From Myrica gale (taxonomy: Eukaryota; Streptophyta; Magnoliopsida; Fagales; Myricaceae), in NCBI GenBank assembly GCA_963930655.1, contig OZ005608.1:3844001-3908000 (forward strand): a stretch of DNA of 64,000 nt, written 5' to 3'. This document shows, in pieces, positions 28,001-40,035 of the stretch. Position 1 is the stretch's first letter, and every line of letters begins with the position of its first letter. Position numbers and translations under genes: made by a program. The notes below the pieces were generated by a model, which was not told the origin of the DNA, ran no database searches, and saw only the letters and a list, made by a program, of their open reading frames with translations.

Positions 28001-29805
28001 TCTATTCACATCCTCCAGCAATCTAGTAACCATGTTAATCAACCAAACAGCCTCATACTTCCCGATGAAGATAGAACTCATAACCTTCCGACTCCACTCC
28101 TAGAGTTCACATCACCATTGCCTAAGACTGTAACTTGAAAGACCTTAGCTTCAACACAGAATCTGCGGGAGAAGGACATCGAGACCTCCGAGCAAACAAC
28201 TATAGCTATAGAACACTTAATCGAAAAAATCTAACCAGGAAACTAACAGCCGAAGCAAAAAGGGGAGAAGAGGGAAGAGAGAGAACGGAGAAAACCCCAT
28301 GTTAAAAACTGACAACCAAAACTCATCAACAGCGAGATCAATTAATCTTACCTTTGTCAACTTCTTGATGTTAACGTTGGATGTCACATATTTGAAGATA
28401 TACTTGGAGCTCATAGAACATGAACTGGGAAGATCGTAGTGATATAAAAACCTTCTCTTTCACTTGGTTTGTTTAAGGAACTACACAAGATTTGAATGAT
28501 AGTAGATAGTAGGAGCTCGAGAGAGTTCCATTGGAACCTGAAAATGATTCCTAGCCATAGTAATGGAGATGTCTTCCATATGCCTCAATTGGGGAATGGT
28601 CTGATGGATTTATATCTTAAAATGCTAAGTCTAGCACATTGGAATCAATTAAGTTCCATGGTATGTTGGAAAATGTATGGAGGATCTTGTCCCATTCCTT
28701 TTGCTGCTCAACACTTTCCTTTTTTCGAAGGATGGTCTTACGGCACTGGCAAAAGTGGAAGAGGCCTATAAGCATGAGAAGGAAACTAAAGAAGCAATTG
28801 AAGAGATGATACAGCGGTGCTCGTTATATCAGATTCAGGACACTTTGGATGCTGCTGATGAAGGGAGTGATGAGAACAGGTTGCTTCCGGCAATGAACAA
28901 AATATGGCCTTTCTTGGATGTTTGTATTCGGAATAGAAACTCTGTGGTGAGTGGTCATTCAGTTATCCTTGCTCATCCACCTGTAAGTAATACCGCAAGG
29001 GCACTTTACTGAATAGGATTGCTGCAATGACTTGGATATAGCTTTCTACTATTTTGCATGTTATCTATTTTCATGTAGTCTTCTGCACTAATTATGAGAG
29101 TAGTTGCGTTTTATGATGTCATTCTTCCAAGATTATGACTCTATTATGCTGCAGGCTGTGAGGAGATGCTTGGGTGTGGTGAGCAATGCAGTACAAATAT
29201 GTGGTGGAGATTTCTTTTCACGCCGTTTCCATACTGATGGGCCTCACATCTGGAGAATTCTATCCACATCCCCATTTCAGAGGAAGCCCCATCTAAAAGA
29301 AGAAACAACTCCATTACAACTCCCCTATAGAATCACTTCCGTTTCATCAGAGGACTTGGTTGCTGAAGGCACCAATTTGAAAGTCCAAGTTGCAGTGCTC
29401 AACATGATTGCTGAACTGTCGAAAAACAAAAGAAGTGCTTCGGCGTTGGAAGTAGTTTTCAAGAAGGTCAGCGGGATGGTGGTGGGGATAGCTTGCAGTG
29501 GCATTGTTGGGCTTCAAGATGCATCTGTGAATGCCCTTCTTGGTCTTGCATCTATTGATTCTGATCTTGTATGGGTTCTTTTAGCTGATGTCTACTACTC
29601 TATGACAAAGAAAGATATACCTTCACCTCCCATCCCAGATTTACCAGAAATTTCTCAAATTCTACCCCCGCCCTCGTCTCCTAAAGAATTCCTTTATGTG
29701 CAGTATGGAGGGCAGACGTATGGTTTTGACATTGACTTTTCTTCTGTGGAAACTGTTTTCAGGAAACTGCATTCCCAAGTTTTTACTGACCAAATGTACA
29801 GGTAG
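3921..29805 (+). CDS. TTI1: TELO2-interacting protein 1 (TTI1) homologue, 17 exons
   Basis: HEAT/ARM-solenoid protein. TTI1 binds TEL2 and TTI2 in the TTT complex, which works with HSP90/R2TP to mature PIKK kinases (ATM, ATR, TOR). Exons inferred from splice signals, phase and similarity to the plant family: 3921-4144, 6869-7067, 10158-10451, 10555-10644, 11515-11997, 12127-12234, 13260-13390, 13489-13621, 14880-15243, 15337-15860, 15976-16155, 16232-16390, 16824-16898, 23746-23899, 25210-25361, 28731-28946, 29155-29805. Phases agree throughout and give about 1378 residues, the usual plant length. The start [10 protein letters not shown] is followed by an acidic stretch. Landmarks are [13 protein letters not shown] (exon 4), [19 protein letters not shown] (exon 11), [13 protein letters not shown] (exon 15) and the C-terminal [14 protein letters not shown]. 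Oddities: intron 10 begins GAAATT rather than GT, so unspliced reading would stop at 15899; the exon 14 donor is the least certain. Introns 2, 13 and 15 hold L1 insertions. Confidence 0.88.
7986..9796 (+). mobile_element. 5'-truncated L1-type LINE in TTI1 intron 2
   Basis: The copy begins inside the reverse transcriptase with a [16 protein letters not shown]-like motif (about 8003-8050) and shows the catalytic FADDT box near 8165. It continues through the C-terminal RT region, a zf-RVT-like segment (about 9235-9560) and a 3' UTR ending in AATAAA and a 12-nt A run (9785-9796). Reading frames break repeatedly, with stops near 8352, 8635 and 9095. The protein resembles the minus-strand LINE at 17.3-23.0 kb (both read [18 protein letters not shown] in the RT), so they belong to one family, this copy being older. 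No target-site duplication was found. Confidence 0.85.
13880..14165. repeat. Pyrimidine tract then purine tract, with a short tandem duplication
   Basis: A CT-rich run (about 13893-13980) is followed, after a short GC-rich spacer, by a GA-rich run (about 14055-14160). The two could pair as an imperfect hairpin. The purine arm contains a roughly 25-bp tandem duplication (AAACAAGGATAGTYGTGGGG). It lies in TTI1 intron 8 and has no coding value. Confidence 0.5.
17389..21001 (-). pseudogene. LINE ORF2 (AP endonuclease, reverse transcriptase, zf-RVT), broken
   Basis: It starts at ATG 21001-20999. The endonuclease covers 20990-20270 ([33 protein letters not shown]). The reverse transcriptase covers about 19700-18850 ([47 protein letters not shown] and the LLFADDTLV catalytic box near 18940). 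A maturase-like C-terminal RT region follows, then zf-RVT ([21 protein letters not shown], about 17760-17680). The frame changes near 20040-20060, again near 19700-19740 and again near 18930-18950, and is stopped near 18109. Coding is otherwise well kept, so the lesions look recent. Antisense reading frames over this stretch are shadows. Confidence 0.88.
20998..22971 (-). CDS. LINE ORF1 protein (nucleic-acid-binding/gag-like)
   Basis: Intact 657-codon frame, the first ORF of the LINE at 17.3-23.0 kb. Residues about 35-125 form the only clearly conserved block: an [14 protein letters not shown] start, a [13 protein letters not shown] core and a [13 protein letters not shown] end. The ORF1 of the copy at 26-28 kb shows the same block ([33 protein letters not shown]). 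A CQVCGY CxxC pair lies near residue 280, and the middle and C-terminal parts are low in order and acidic. Plant L1 ORF1 products are thought to coat the RNA. The stop codon overlaps the ORF2 start in an ATGA (20998-21001). Confidence 0.75.
   Translation of the reverse strand: MIGLLDWEFRFLLVIDLLMACLREFRIESKEFRVTASNQGLITISEWSSKLFNSIQMGRYGALWMINMTDKLMEAASGTDFALKFNEARRGFLAQRRSNSGGRYVTIVEYGDRQRQGMVMVPEGKQGYGWQILNNVFQELISHFRIGINRDIPVAGNPPVNSGQSFANVVNRNGQQLSAVGDQRDSDEVLKKKGKEVMGHADLVAIPTGFKTIPTKIYVGESSRERLPADFKAVKDSDLRKPLLPHMSVEDFNMGDVVREVRDLRNEIQRLGHLLNLKTDGLPYKCQVCGYHLKAQRVSAFKGPKGMFSLLDCKLPLDGPVSGSGLSHVSSPACLGKPNPMEISGGVSDEMLAEEVLCGVGSVAGMGPGGELRPANDTDSVDLQVSDRHEMLVSRASMVTESGGQSGDTEQSPEMLPNFALPDPTIVDAPVTRVYVRKGGKDGLGHGGGSQVIFSWHQEVVNESVMAENTKSSLCSDLDGGSDMSESQKLKGQNMVVASFPEMQKEDITQNKAFEETNPELGITLYEGEVECGGEDDFLEGKIVNMDDIQPLQVSFDGCCERGENFVSLQPSKWVLQLVSTVRHLVGVSCEGYEEELMHLFEALERDRSQMSRQSTGKSRGRMVRELKALEFNINYDGIVSSTSRGRRGGRESSSCQ
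25444..25630. mobile_element. Tourist-like (PIF/Harbinger) MITE in TTI1 intron 15
   Basis: A 187-bp AT-rich element with ends GGCTGTGTTTG and CAAACAGAGCC (inverted, one mismatch), flanked by a TAA duplication (25441-25443 and 25631-25633). The size, the TAA target and the terminal motif fit Tourist-like MITEs. An internal GTGAAAAA(G/A)TTGGTGAAAAAGTGA-type repeat is visible. It is non-coding. Confidence 0.8.
25645..25794 (+). mobile_element. Very short 3' stub of an L1-type LINE
   Basis: A 150-bp dead-on-arrival insertion: a LINE 3' UTR (CCTTGTACTGTTG, then TAATAAAATTG) ending in an A run. It is bounded by a 9-bp duplication ATGACATAC (25636-25644 and 25795-25803). The first 17 bases after the 5' copy repeat the adjoining MITE end (ACAAACAGAGCCTAAAT), which looks like filler copied from the target during integration. 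Confidence 0.7.
26038..28300 (-). mobile_element. ORF1-only (half-L1) LINE copy in TTI1 intron 15
   Basis: Antisense to TTI1. On its strand an ORF1 begins near 28179 ([18 protein letters not shown]) and runs with several frame breaks to a stop at 26253. It contains the same conserved block as the intact ORF1 at 21-23 kb ([33 protein letters not shown]) and the same C-terminal [11 protein letters not shown] motif. After the ORF1 stop only about 215 bp remain before the poly-A (T run 26038-26046). That stretch resembles the LINE 3' UTR (CTTGTACTG, then TTTTTAATAAAAATGG). ORF2 is wholly absent. The 5' boundary is uncertain (about 28250-28310) and no duplication was found. Confidence 0.75.
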
Positions 29806-30239
29806 AGATTCGTACTGCATATCGTTATAGCTAAATAAAGACAATCGGTTGTGGTCCATAGTGGGTTGAAATTCCTTTTCTTTTATATTACTTTCTCTGT
29901 TTAATCTTTAGTGAGTTAGAAATATACATCAATGGATTATAGATCTTCAACTGTCCTTGCAAGCATAGAGGTATCATTTTGAAACGAGGGGTCTATTCTT
30001 TTTTTTTTTTGGTTGTATTTGGACTTCTTGGCCTGGACCATCTCAACCTAGTTTCTCAACTTGATGTGAAAATTGCGAAATGTTTAGTGTGGAAGTATGC
30101 GCTAAAAAACAAAAGTAACTTAAAATTGGATTATTTATTTTATGCTATCTGGGATGGGAGCAAATATTACTGTAGAATGCCTCAATGCTGTTCTTCAAAT
30201 CTTCACCAAATTTCTCTCCCAAATCGTTTTTTTAAGCTT

Positions 30240-30566
30240 TAGTTGGATATGTTAGACTTGGATTCTGCAAGTTACTCTTTGGATTCAATTTCGAAAGAAG
30301 CTCTGCGGGCCCTCTTGGGGCTTTGTTGCGTCGTTTTTAAGTTGCCATTGTTTTTAGCTAAAGTGCTAGGAACTGTCTACTGTTTTCGGCCACTCGTTCT
30401 TTCTATCCGACATGGAGCATTTGTGATTTTGTGATCCATTGGGGTCTCGTTAGTCGTATTTTGCAGCTTAGGTTTGCTTGGATTTATAATTTTTTTAATT
30501 TTTGTTGTATCTTGTACTCTGAATTCAAATATAATAAAAGACTAACGGTATCATTTAGCGAAAAAG
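30240..30566 (+). mobile_element. LINE 3' tail downstream of TTI1
   Basis: Non-coding sequence ending in GAATTCAAATATAATAAAAGACTAACGG. The last 100 bp is clearly homologous to 39935-40035 (shared TATTTTRCAGCYTAG, TTGCTTRGAT and AATTCAAAT blocks). Two scattered copies with a common 3' end fit 5'-truncated LINE tails of a family other than the 17-kb one. The left edge is uncertain. Confidence 0.4.
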
Positions 30567-31029
30567 GGAAAGAAACAGGCCTTACCATTGATGGTTTATG
30601 ATCTTAGAACTAAGATCATGCTACCAAAATCTTGGAAATTTATCTTGATAAATTCCAAACATTACCGGAAGAGGATGCACGCATAATTGTATATTGGAAT
30701 TTTTTTCCTTGTAATATATATTTTTCTTTTCATCCTACTACATGAGCAAATCAAATGCAAGCAAAAGTGTATATAAGAACATCCGAGCGCATGCAGTCGG
30801 TCGGTCTTGGCAAAGCTCGTAACTTTACCCACACCTGCCAAAGGATATGATACCAGTTAGAAGTTTGTGTAAAAATAAAAATTTAAACCTTCTCTTCTTG
30901 CATACTTTTGAGGTGGATGACAAAAATAAAGCATAAACGAACTGGAAAAACAATGGATATTGTAAATTTAATATCTGTAAATTCTCATTACCTGTGCAGG
31001 AGTAGTGCAAGTTGAATTATAAATATATA

Positions 31030-31323
31030 TCAAGGAAAGGTAGCTTCAGAGCATTCCAGCATACAGATTGTACAGCAAGCCATCTGTTTTCGGAGACTGC
31101 CTCTCTTTAGGCATTCGTCCTTTCTCACGCAATCCTTGTAACACCGAAGATCATCATGATCATTAATATATTGATCAGGAGGTGGAAGAGAAGGGGGATA
31201 CGCGTAGGCCTTAGTTGGTGGTGAGCCATGGAGCTTGGAAGGAGCACGACCATACCCATTGGCTTCTCTTACATTTGAAACAATTATGAAAAGCACAATC
31301 ATCGTTCCTACGAGTCTCTTCAT
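31030..31323 (-). CDS. Small secreted cysteine-rich protein
   Basis: A single-exon gene of 97 residues from the ATG at 31323 (a possible start seven codons upstream would weaken the signal peptide). MKRLVGTMIVLFIIVSNVREANG is a clear signal peptide. A proline-rich linker follows (SPPTKAYAYPPSLPPPDQY), then a compact C-terminal domain with seven cysteines spaced C-x3-C-x5-C-x11-CC-x2-C-x3-C, rich in Lys and Arg. The architecture matches secreted plant cysteine-rich peptides (defence or signalling), but I do not recognise the family; a thionin-like fold is one possibility. The odd cysteine number suggests dimer formation or one free thiol. The frame is intact. Confidence 0.65.
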   Translation of the reverse strand: MKRLVGTMIVLFIIVSNVREANGYGRAPSKLHGSPPTKAYAYPPSLPPPDQYINDHDDLRCYKDCVRKDECLKRGSLRKQMACCTICMLECSEATFP

Positions 31324-31344
31324 GATCAGGCAGCTTCCATCCAT

Positions 31345-33890
31345 TGCTCCTCTTCGTCTTTTCTTTCTTTGTTTTTGTTGTACGTTGTTTTTGGTTTTGT
31401 GGGTTCCTCTCTCTTTGTTTTACGTGTTTTTGTGTATTTCAAACTACTGTTTATAAGATATAGATCTCGATTCGATCATTAGTGAAGAAATATATATATT
31501 TATTCAAACCATTAACGTACAAGAAAAAGTTACTATTTTGATTTTATTATTTAAATTATCTTAATTAAATTATAATGGAGTGAAGAAGAAATATATTTTA
31601 TTATTTAAATTATATTCTTTTATACGTAACAGTCCCAACACAGTAGGCTAAATTAAGGACTTGACCCAATTCATAAGGATTGGGGCGGCTATCTTTCTAT
31701 AATATATCAATATATTTATATGAAACATATTTTCAAGTATATGAAGAGATTTATTGTAACGGTAAATTATTAACATAATAGTTTGTTAACACAGCGCTTA
31801 CAGGTGGTAAAAGCTATGATTAATTAGTGATCCAAGAGGCAAAATGCTTTCAAAAGTTTTCCATTGATCTCTCCTAATTAGGGTGGCCCCCCAACCCCCC
31901 ATACTTTGCAAAAAATAAGTATATTTTAATGATTTTTTTTACGAATTTCTTTGTTTTATTCATTTTGGCCCTCCAAAATATACTTTTTACGACAATTGGC
32001 CCCCCAAAAGTGAATTTCTAGCTTCCTCCCTGCGATGAAATGTCATATCATATGTTGGTGAGATGTTAAGATATAATATTTATGGCAACTAATTCCTAAT
32101 CTTATTCCTTAATTTTAAGATCTGTAATTATATTTTACTTATCTATTTTACCATTTTCTATTTTAAATAGGTCATCTTATCTTATGTACAAGTTTAATAA
32201 AGGTTGAGTAGCAAAGATGTTGCCGTTAGATATGTCATGTACATGTTGGTGAATTTGCTTTGCATTGTTTATATTTTGGTGAGTTGTGTATTTGTGGTGA
32301 TGATTTCTATTTCTACTACTATTGTTACCGGCGGTTGTCTAAAAAAAGAATATCGCCACTGACAAAAAATTGAAACCTTACGGTGGCAGTTTCAATAGTG
32401 GTTGTGGGGGGGTTACCGCCACCCTTACTGTAAATCCACAAACTTCAACAAAAAAATCCTAAAAATACTTAACTGATATCATCAAATCACGAATTAAAAT
32501 AACCAAATTGCATATGAAATTATATATCAAATCGCAACAAAACTTCTCCAATGGCAATCGAATTTCAACCAAATCTATTAAAAAAAATCTCAACTAAATC
32601 GCAAAAAAAAAGATGAGTACAAAGTAGAGAGATAGAGCTGCAGAAAGGGAGAGAGATTAAAATAAAATGGGGAAGGGCAGCAAAGAGAGGGAGAATGGAT
32701 AATGAGAGAAGAGAAAAAAAGGGAGGGGCTTTTAGAATTAGGAGCCCTTCATAGTAGCCGTCTCTCATTCATTAGTTTTAATATAATTAGAGTAATTAAA
32801 AAAAATAGTTTTGGGCACATCCCCACAGAGAAATTAGGCATGAGACTGATCGGTATTTAGCCTGAATGTGTTTGGAAAGAGTTTTCTAAAAGAGATAAAT
32901 GCAAAATTGATCTATGTGCTATACGCAAAAATCCAACTATGGGTCAAGTCATGGGCATAGAAACTTGCCCGTGTAATCCAGTTTGGCCTAACGTCACACC
33001 CAATTTTGCTGCGTGTGGCCACCTGAAACGTACCTTCTGTAACCTACTCAATTCAACGATCCCATGACCGAGCTCGCGTACCTGAAATTCAACGATCCCT
33101 TGTCTTCTTCTACTCGAATGCAAGCTTATAGTCTTTTAAACGCCTCTAGTTTGTTTCTTTAATAGCATTTTTTCCATGGACCATTAAAACATTATATGGG
33201 CAATGGTTTAATTTGGCAGTTTGCATCCAGACAAACCCAAACTGGATTATGTCTATACCACTTGACGCCTTGCCGTTCATATGATCTGCAGGTGCATTTA
33301 TAAGTGGCGTTCTCGTGTCCAGTGGAGACGAAGCTATCCGGAGTTAGCTTCTGAAGCAACCCAACATACAACATAGGATATACCTATTTGTTATAAGCTC
33401 CGAGTTTGGTGTTGGCAGTGCAGCATAATTTTGAACGAATAAATGGTTATCAATATCAATCAGATTAATTAATTAATTGTGAAAAATAATCGTAGATGGC
33501 TCGCTCGCCTTATCCAATTATATGGGTTAGCATTGCTTTCAATAATACATGTACGATTCCTTCAACTGATTTTCTCATTTGCATCCTCGTGAAGAAAAAT
33601 TCCATCATTTGATAAGTTGATGTTGGACAAACATTCTTGAACACCACTATTATTACATTGTCAATCTTCTCAGAATACGCTATAAATAATAAATAATCTT
33701 AAGAGAATTATATGAAAAGACGTCATATATTATTACATTGCAAGAAAAGCCTCCTACATCCTTCTACTTTTAAATCTATTACTGCGACCAAATAAACAAA
33801 GGCCAAACAAGTTTATGAATATTGATAGATTTATTCATATGATTTTTTTTTTGTTACTGGAAAGAGGACGGTACCTCCTAACTTTATTGA
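31345..33890. other. Intergenic, AT-rich, no gene recognised
   Basis: About 2.5 kb of AT-rich DNA. Around 31870-31995 there are two GGCCCCCCAA motifs about 110 bp apart in the same orientation, separated by T-rich DNA, perhaps part of an old transposon. Short frames, including one on the minus strand at 33192-33374, have no recognisable family. Confidence 0.5.
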
Positions 33891-33893
33891 TAG

Positions 33894-34125
33894 GCCTCAC
33901 TTGTGGCGGAGGAATACCGTGGTTACATTACTAGAATCACTTTACCTATATAACCTCACTTGTGGCGGAGGAATACCGTGGTTACATCACAAGAGGTATT
34001 TTATCTATATATACCTCACTTGTGACGGAGGAATACCGTTACATCACAATTCACTTTATTTATATAACCTCACTTGTGGCGAAAGAATACCGTGAGTACA
34101 TAAATCACCTTATTTATATAGCCTT
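33894..34125. repeat. Four-copy minisatellite, about 58-60 bp period
   Basis: The unit CCTCACTTGTGGCGGAGGAA followed by TACCGTGGTTACAT and an AT-rich spacer (TTATCTATATA) recurs four times, starting near 33896, 33954, 34014 and 34068. The cores are well conserved and the spacers drift in length and sequence. It lies between the cysteine-rich gene and the peroxidase fossil. Confidence 0.85.
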
Positions 34126-34369
34126 CAGTGCATGCTAGGCTAAAGATTTCAACAGCCAAGGCACATCTATATGAGGGTTGTTCCCGTCATATTCATCCTA
34201 TTAAATATATCCACTCTATATCACTGTTCCTGTATACACACTGACATTTGCAACAGGCCAGAAAAAAAGAGGCAACTTTATCTACAATCTAACATAGAAT
34301 TCCAGAGAAGTAGTAAATCCTTATAAACTAATATGAAAGAACGATGTAAGAGTTCATGGTAAGGCCGTG

Positions 34370-36872
<2,503 letters not shown>

Positions 36873-37047
36873 GAGGGAGAAGCGAGAGAGAAAGAAGCGA
36901 GAAAGTGAAAGCGCGGGAACAAGGATTACCGGGGAGTTCGGATGAAACGAAACAGTAATATGAACTCCCTTTTATAAATAATAGGATTGGCGTAATGACG
37001 ACTTTAACCTCCATTGTTTTCCTGCTGGAACGTTCGAGAACAAAAAA

Positions 37048-37532
37048 GGGTTAATTATAATTTTCTACTTAAACTATCTCATTCACAAATATCTCTCTAA
37101 ATTTTAACTCGTTACAACTTGCAACTACAAATTATATTTCTCGTTGCGATTTCATCCCCTAACCTGCTGAAGTTATTATATCGAACTGTTTTTGTCCCAC
37201 GTAAATTACATGTAACTTTCTACTTACGTGAAAAGACAATTTTATCTTCATTTGAGTCATCCCTAGTCTTCAAAAAAATAACATGTAATTAGCAATTTTT
37301 TTAATAAAATAGCTTACTTAGAATCAAGCTGGTCAAATTTGACTTTTCAAGTAAGGAGAATGTCACGTGTCGTTTATGCGAGACAAAAATCGTTCAATAT
37401 AACAATTTCAGCAAGTTGGGGGATAAAATCGCAACAAAAAGTATAATTTGTGGGGATGAGTTGTAACGAGTTAAAATTTGTGGAAGTATTTGAAAATCGG
37501 GTGATAGTTTGAGAGAGAAAATTGTAATTAAC
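37048..37532. mobile_element. Foldback MITE with about 190-bp arms
   Basis: The left arm (about 37050-37240) and right arm (about 37320-37532) are inverted copies. Both ends read GTTAATTAYAATTTTCT, and inside both arms occur AATTTTAACTCGTTACAACT and GTTGCGATTTYATCCCC. The flanks share an ACAAAAAA stretch that may be the duplicated target. It has no coding capacity. Long inverted arms suggest a Mutator-type foldback element, but the superfamily is not proven. Confidence 0.75.
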
Positions 37533-37906
37533 AAAAAAAATAGATTAAAAAAAACAGATAGGTTGGATTGGCCACCTTACTCGCATTTTTTCTTTTTCTT
37601 TTGTTCTTTTTCCCCTTCAGCGGGTTTAAAAGAAATATAAGAGAATCACCCTCCACGTTAAATTAGATAAAATAAACAATTTAAATTAGTTTTGCTGGAT
37701 TTTCGTAGTGGGAATGAAGCGGAAAGTTTGAAAAAAATTCAGCAGATTTTCGCTTGAAGCAAGCTACCTCATGCATGGCTTAAATGTCATATTGTTTTCA
37801 TGTAATCAACCTAAACGATTCATTTTCCTCGGAACAAAAAAAAAAAACCAAACCATTCATTATATAGTCATTCTTCTCTCAAGTTTCTTCAGCGAAGGAA
37901 AATTAT

Positions 37907-39876
37907 CTTACTCCACTTCAGCCAAGTAATCCTCAATTTCAGCTGGTGTTAGTACTCTGCGAGAAAATAAGCATGCAAACAGGAAAAACTTAGCTGCCAA
38001 ACCTCCATACAAAATCCGATTCGAACCTCAAGTGGAAACACAAAAACACTTGGTTATGAGAAACAACAGGGGTTCACTACAAGGGCCAAACCTTCACATC
38101 TTTCCTTGAGATACTTTAGGAAACTCTCTGTCAGGTAAGAAGCTTAATTGGGGTATTACATAACCAGAAGGCAACTTTTTTCAGGGTAAATAAGAACAAA
38201 ACTTAAAAAAAAAAATCAACATAAAAAGTTTAAAGCCTGTTTGATTCCAAGCCATAGAGAACCTTCACATTTATTACTATGACATTTGTTCCAGTGGAGA
38301 ACTCAGAGCTAAAATGCCTACCCTTCCTTCAAGGTTAATATTGCTGTATGGACAGCATCATCAAGCTCCATATCATCTGTCCCTGTAGGACAATAAAGTA
38401 AATGCTGTTAAATGACAAAACATGGAACGCTAAAGGACCTTGAGAAAAAGACCGGGGGGGGGGGGGGGGGTTGGGTGGGGCGGGTCACCTTGAACGTTGA
38501 AGCTCAAAAGAATAGACAGTTAAAACTGCATGTAAAAATGGTTCTAGAAAACACTCCATAGAGGACTACCCGTATTTTTTTAATACTATCTTTATTTTCA
38601 AACTCTTTTGCCTGACAAACCTTTATAATTTGAAACAAGAACATGAAGAAAAAAAAACACCTGATTACAGAGCACGTACTGATCTTCTTAACAACAAATG
38701 CAACTTTCTATCAAATCTTCTCACAGACGATGTCATGACAAAAACCAACATCAAGTTCCTATCCCTATTCACAGCAGCGCAATAGGAGAATATAGGAACA
38801 CCTATAGTCTGAGCTGGTCTCCGTGGAGAAACCAAAAGACTAACATGGCAATCAAATAAAATGAACCCAAGAGAATTCTTGCTCATTCTTTTGTCAACTT
38901 AAAGTGTTAGTTCCATCAATACACAAATCTTACCAAACCACTGCTGCTGCTACGTGTACCACCATCTGCATTGTACTCTTTTCATTTATTCAAAGTGTAG
39001 AATCAGATTTAGCAAGGATTATACTGCATGAAATTATTCTCCTATCTTAATATACCAATCTTTTTTAATACCATAAAGAAGCCTAGGAAAAATGAATACC
39101 ATAAAGGCATTTCATGTTATTGAAACCAAGAATAAAAGTTACTAAATATGAGCATGGTTCTTCTAAAATTGTAATTTGATTTTTGGCATTTGTGCTATCA
39201 TCTGAGTAGAAAACAGACAATATCATTTAAACTGCGTATACCAGGGTTGATAAAGAAAAAACAACATACCAGTCCACCCGTTCTGTTTTCACTTAAGCAT
39301 TTAAAGAGAGAGGTTACAAGTTATCCTAAGACCAGCTCATCTGACCTCCTTCCTTTTCTCCTCATCTTTTTTCTTTCTTTGGCAATGCAAGGAGATATTG
39401 TTTCTTCTTTAAAGGTTTTATCTCTACTTTAGCTACTACTCTGATTAATATATTTGGTGCATCTTTGTCCCAGCATACGTTCCTTTGGTAAGTTGTCTGT
39501 AAATTCTCATGCCCTTCGGCATTCCTTTCTTTCTGCTTCTAAAATATAACTTCATTAAAAAAGTAAAAGATGGTATTGATTGTTACATCAACCTATTATG
39601 GGCATTAAATCAATTCACGTTGTGTTTATGAATGAAGATAAATGGTTACAGAGATAAGGTATTGCCTATTGACACATTGCTGCCCAAGTGAACCAAACTT
39701 AATACCTCTTTTCAAGAAATGTCTTTGCATGAGATATTTTTCCGTACCTCCTCCTAACGAAGAAGAACTAATTGAAAGAAGTGAGGTCGCATTTTAGGAA
39801 AAGGATAGTTACCCAGATTGAGTGAACTCCTGCATAACAGAGTCATGTCTGGCCGCAAAATGGTTTTTCAAGGTTT
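37907..39876 (-). pseudogene. Proteasome subunit alpha type-2 (PAB) remnant
   Basis: Three separated exon remnants on the minus strand match the end of plant 20S proteasome alpha-2. The first is 39813-39876, reading SVMQEFTQSG before a GTAACT donor. The second is 38322-38382, reading TDDMELDDAVHTAILTLKEG between CTACAG and GTAGGC. The third is 37907-37956, reading VLTPAEIEDYLAEVE and the natural stop, after a TCGCAG acceptor. The splice signals are still in place, so this was a genomic, not a processed, copy. The exon that should encode the GVSLLVAG region is at best a ruin (near 38760-38840), the FEGQIS exon was not found, and nothing of the N-terminal half is visible. The order is collinear with the gene. 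Confidence 0.7.
38453..38470 (+). repeat. Poly-G run
   Basis: About 18 consecutive G followed by a G-rich TTGGGTGGGGCGGG stretch. It could form a G-quadruplex. The length may be unreliable because homopolymers are often mis-assembled. Confidence 0.7.
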
Positions 39877-39934
39877 CTGCAAGGAATCAATTGTGGTGAT
39901 CAATCCATTTATCGACCCATTTGAGTTCTGTTAA

Positions 39935-40035
39935 CCTTATTTTACAGCCTAGTCTTGCTTAGATCTGTAATATTCTTCATCTTGAATTCAAATGCAATGA
40001 AAGTCTATCCGTATTACTTAGGAAAAAAATTACTT
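39935..40035 (+). mobile_element. LINE 3' tail, second copy
   Basis: Homologous to the end of the 30240-30566 segment (shared CTTGAATTCAAAT, AATRAAAG and ATTACTTAG-like blocks), followed by A-rich DNA. It sits between the PAB and UTP20 remnants. Confidence 0.35.

Noticed and set aside
33192-33374. 60-codon minus frame with several cysteines (CTCRSYERQGVKWYRHNPVW)
   Set aside because: No recognised family, no signal peptide, and no supporting neighbours. Possibly a gene scrap but unsupported.
38665-38886. 73-codon minus frame containing VSLLVSP, suggestive of the GVSLLVAG exon of proteasome alpha-2
   Set aside because: Only a handful of residues agree and the remainder does not align. Kept as a possible ruin, not listed as an exon.
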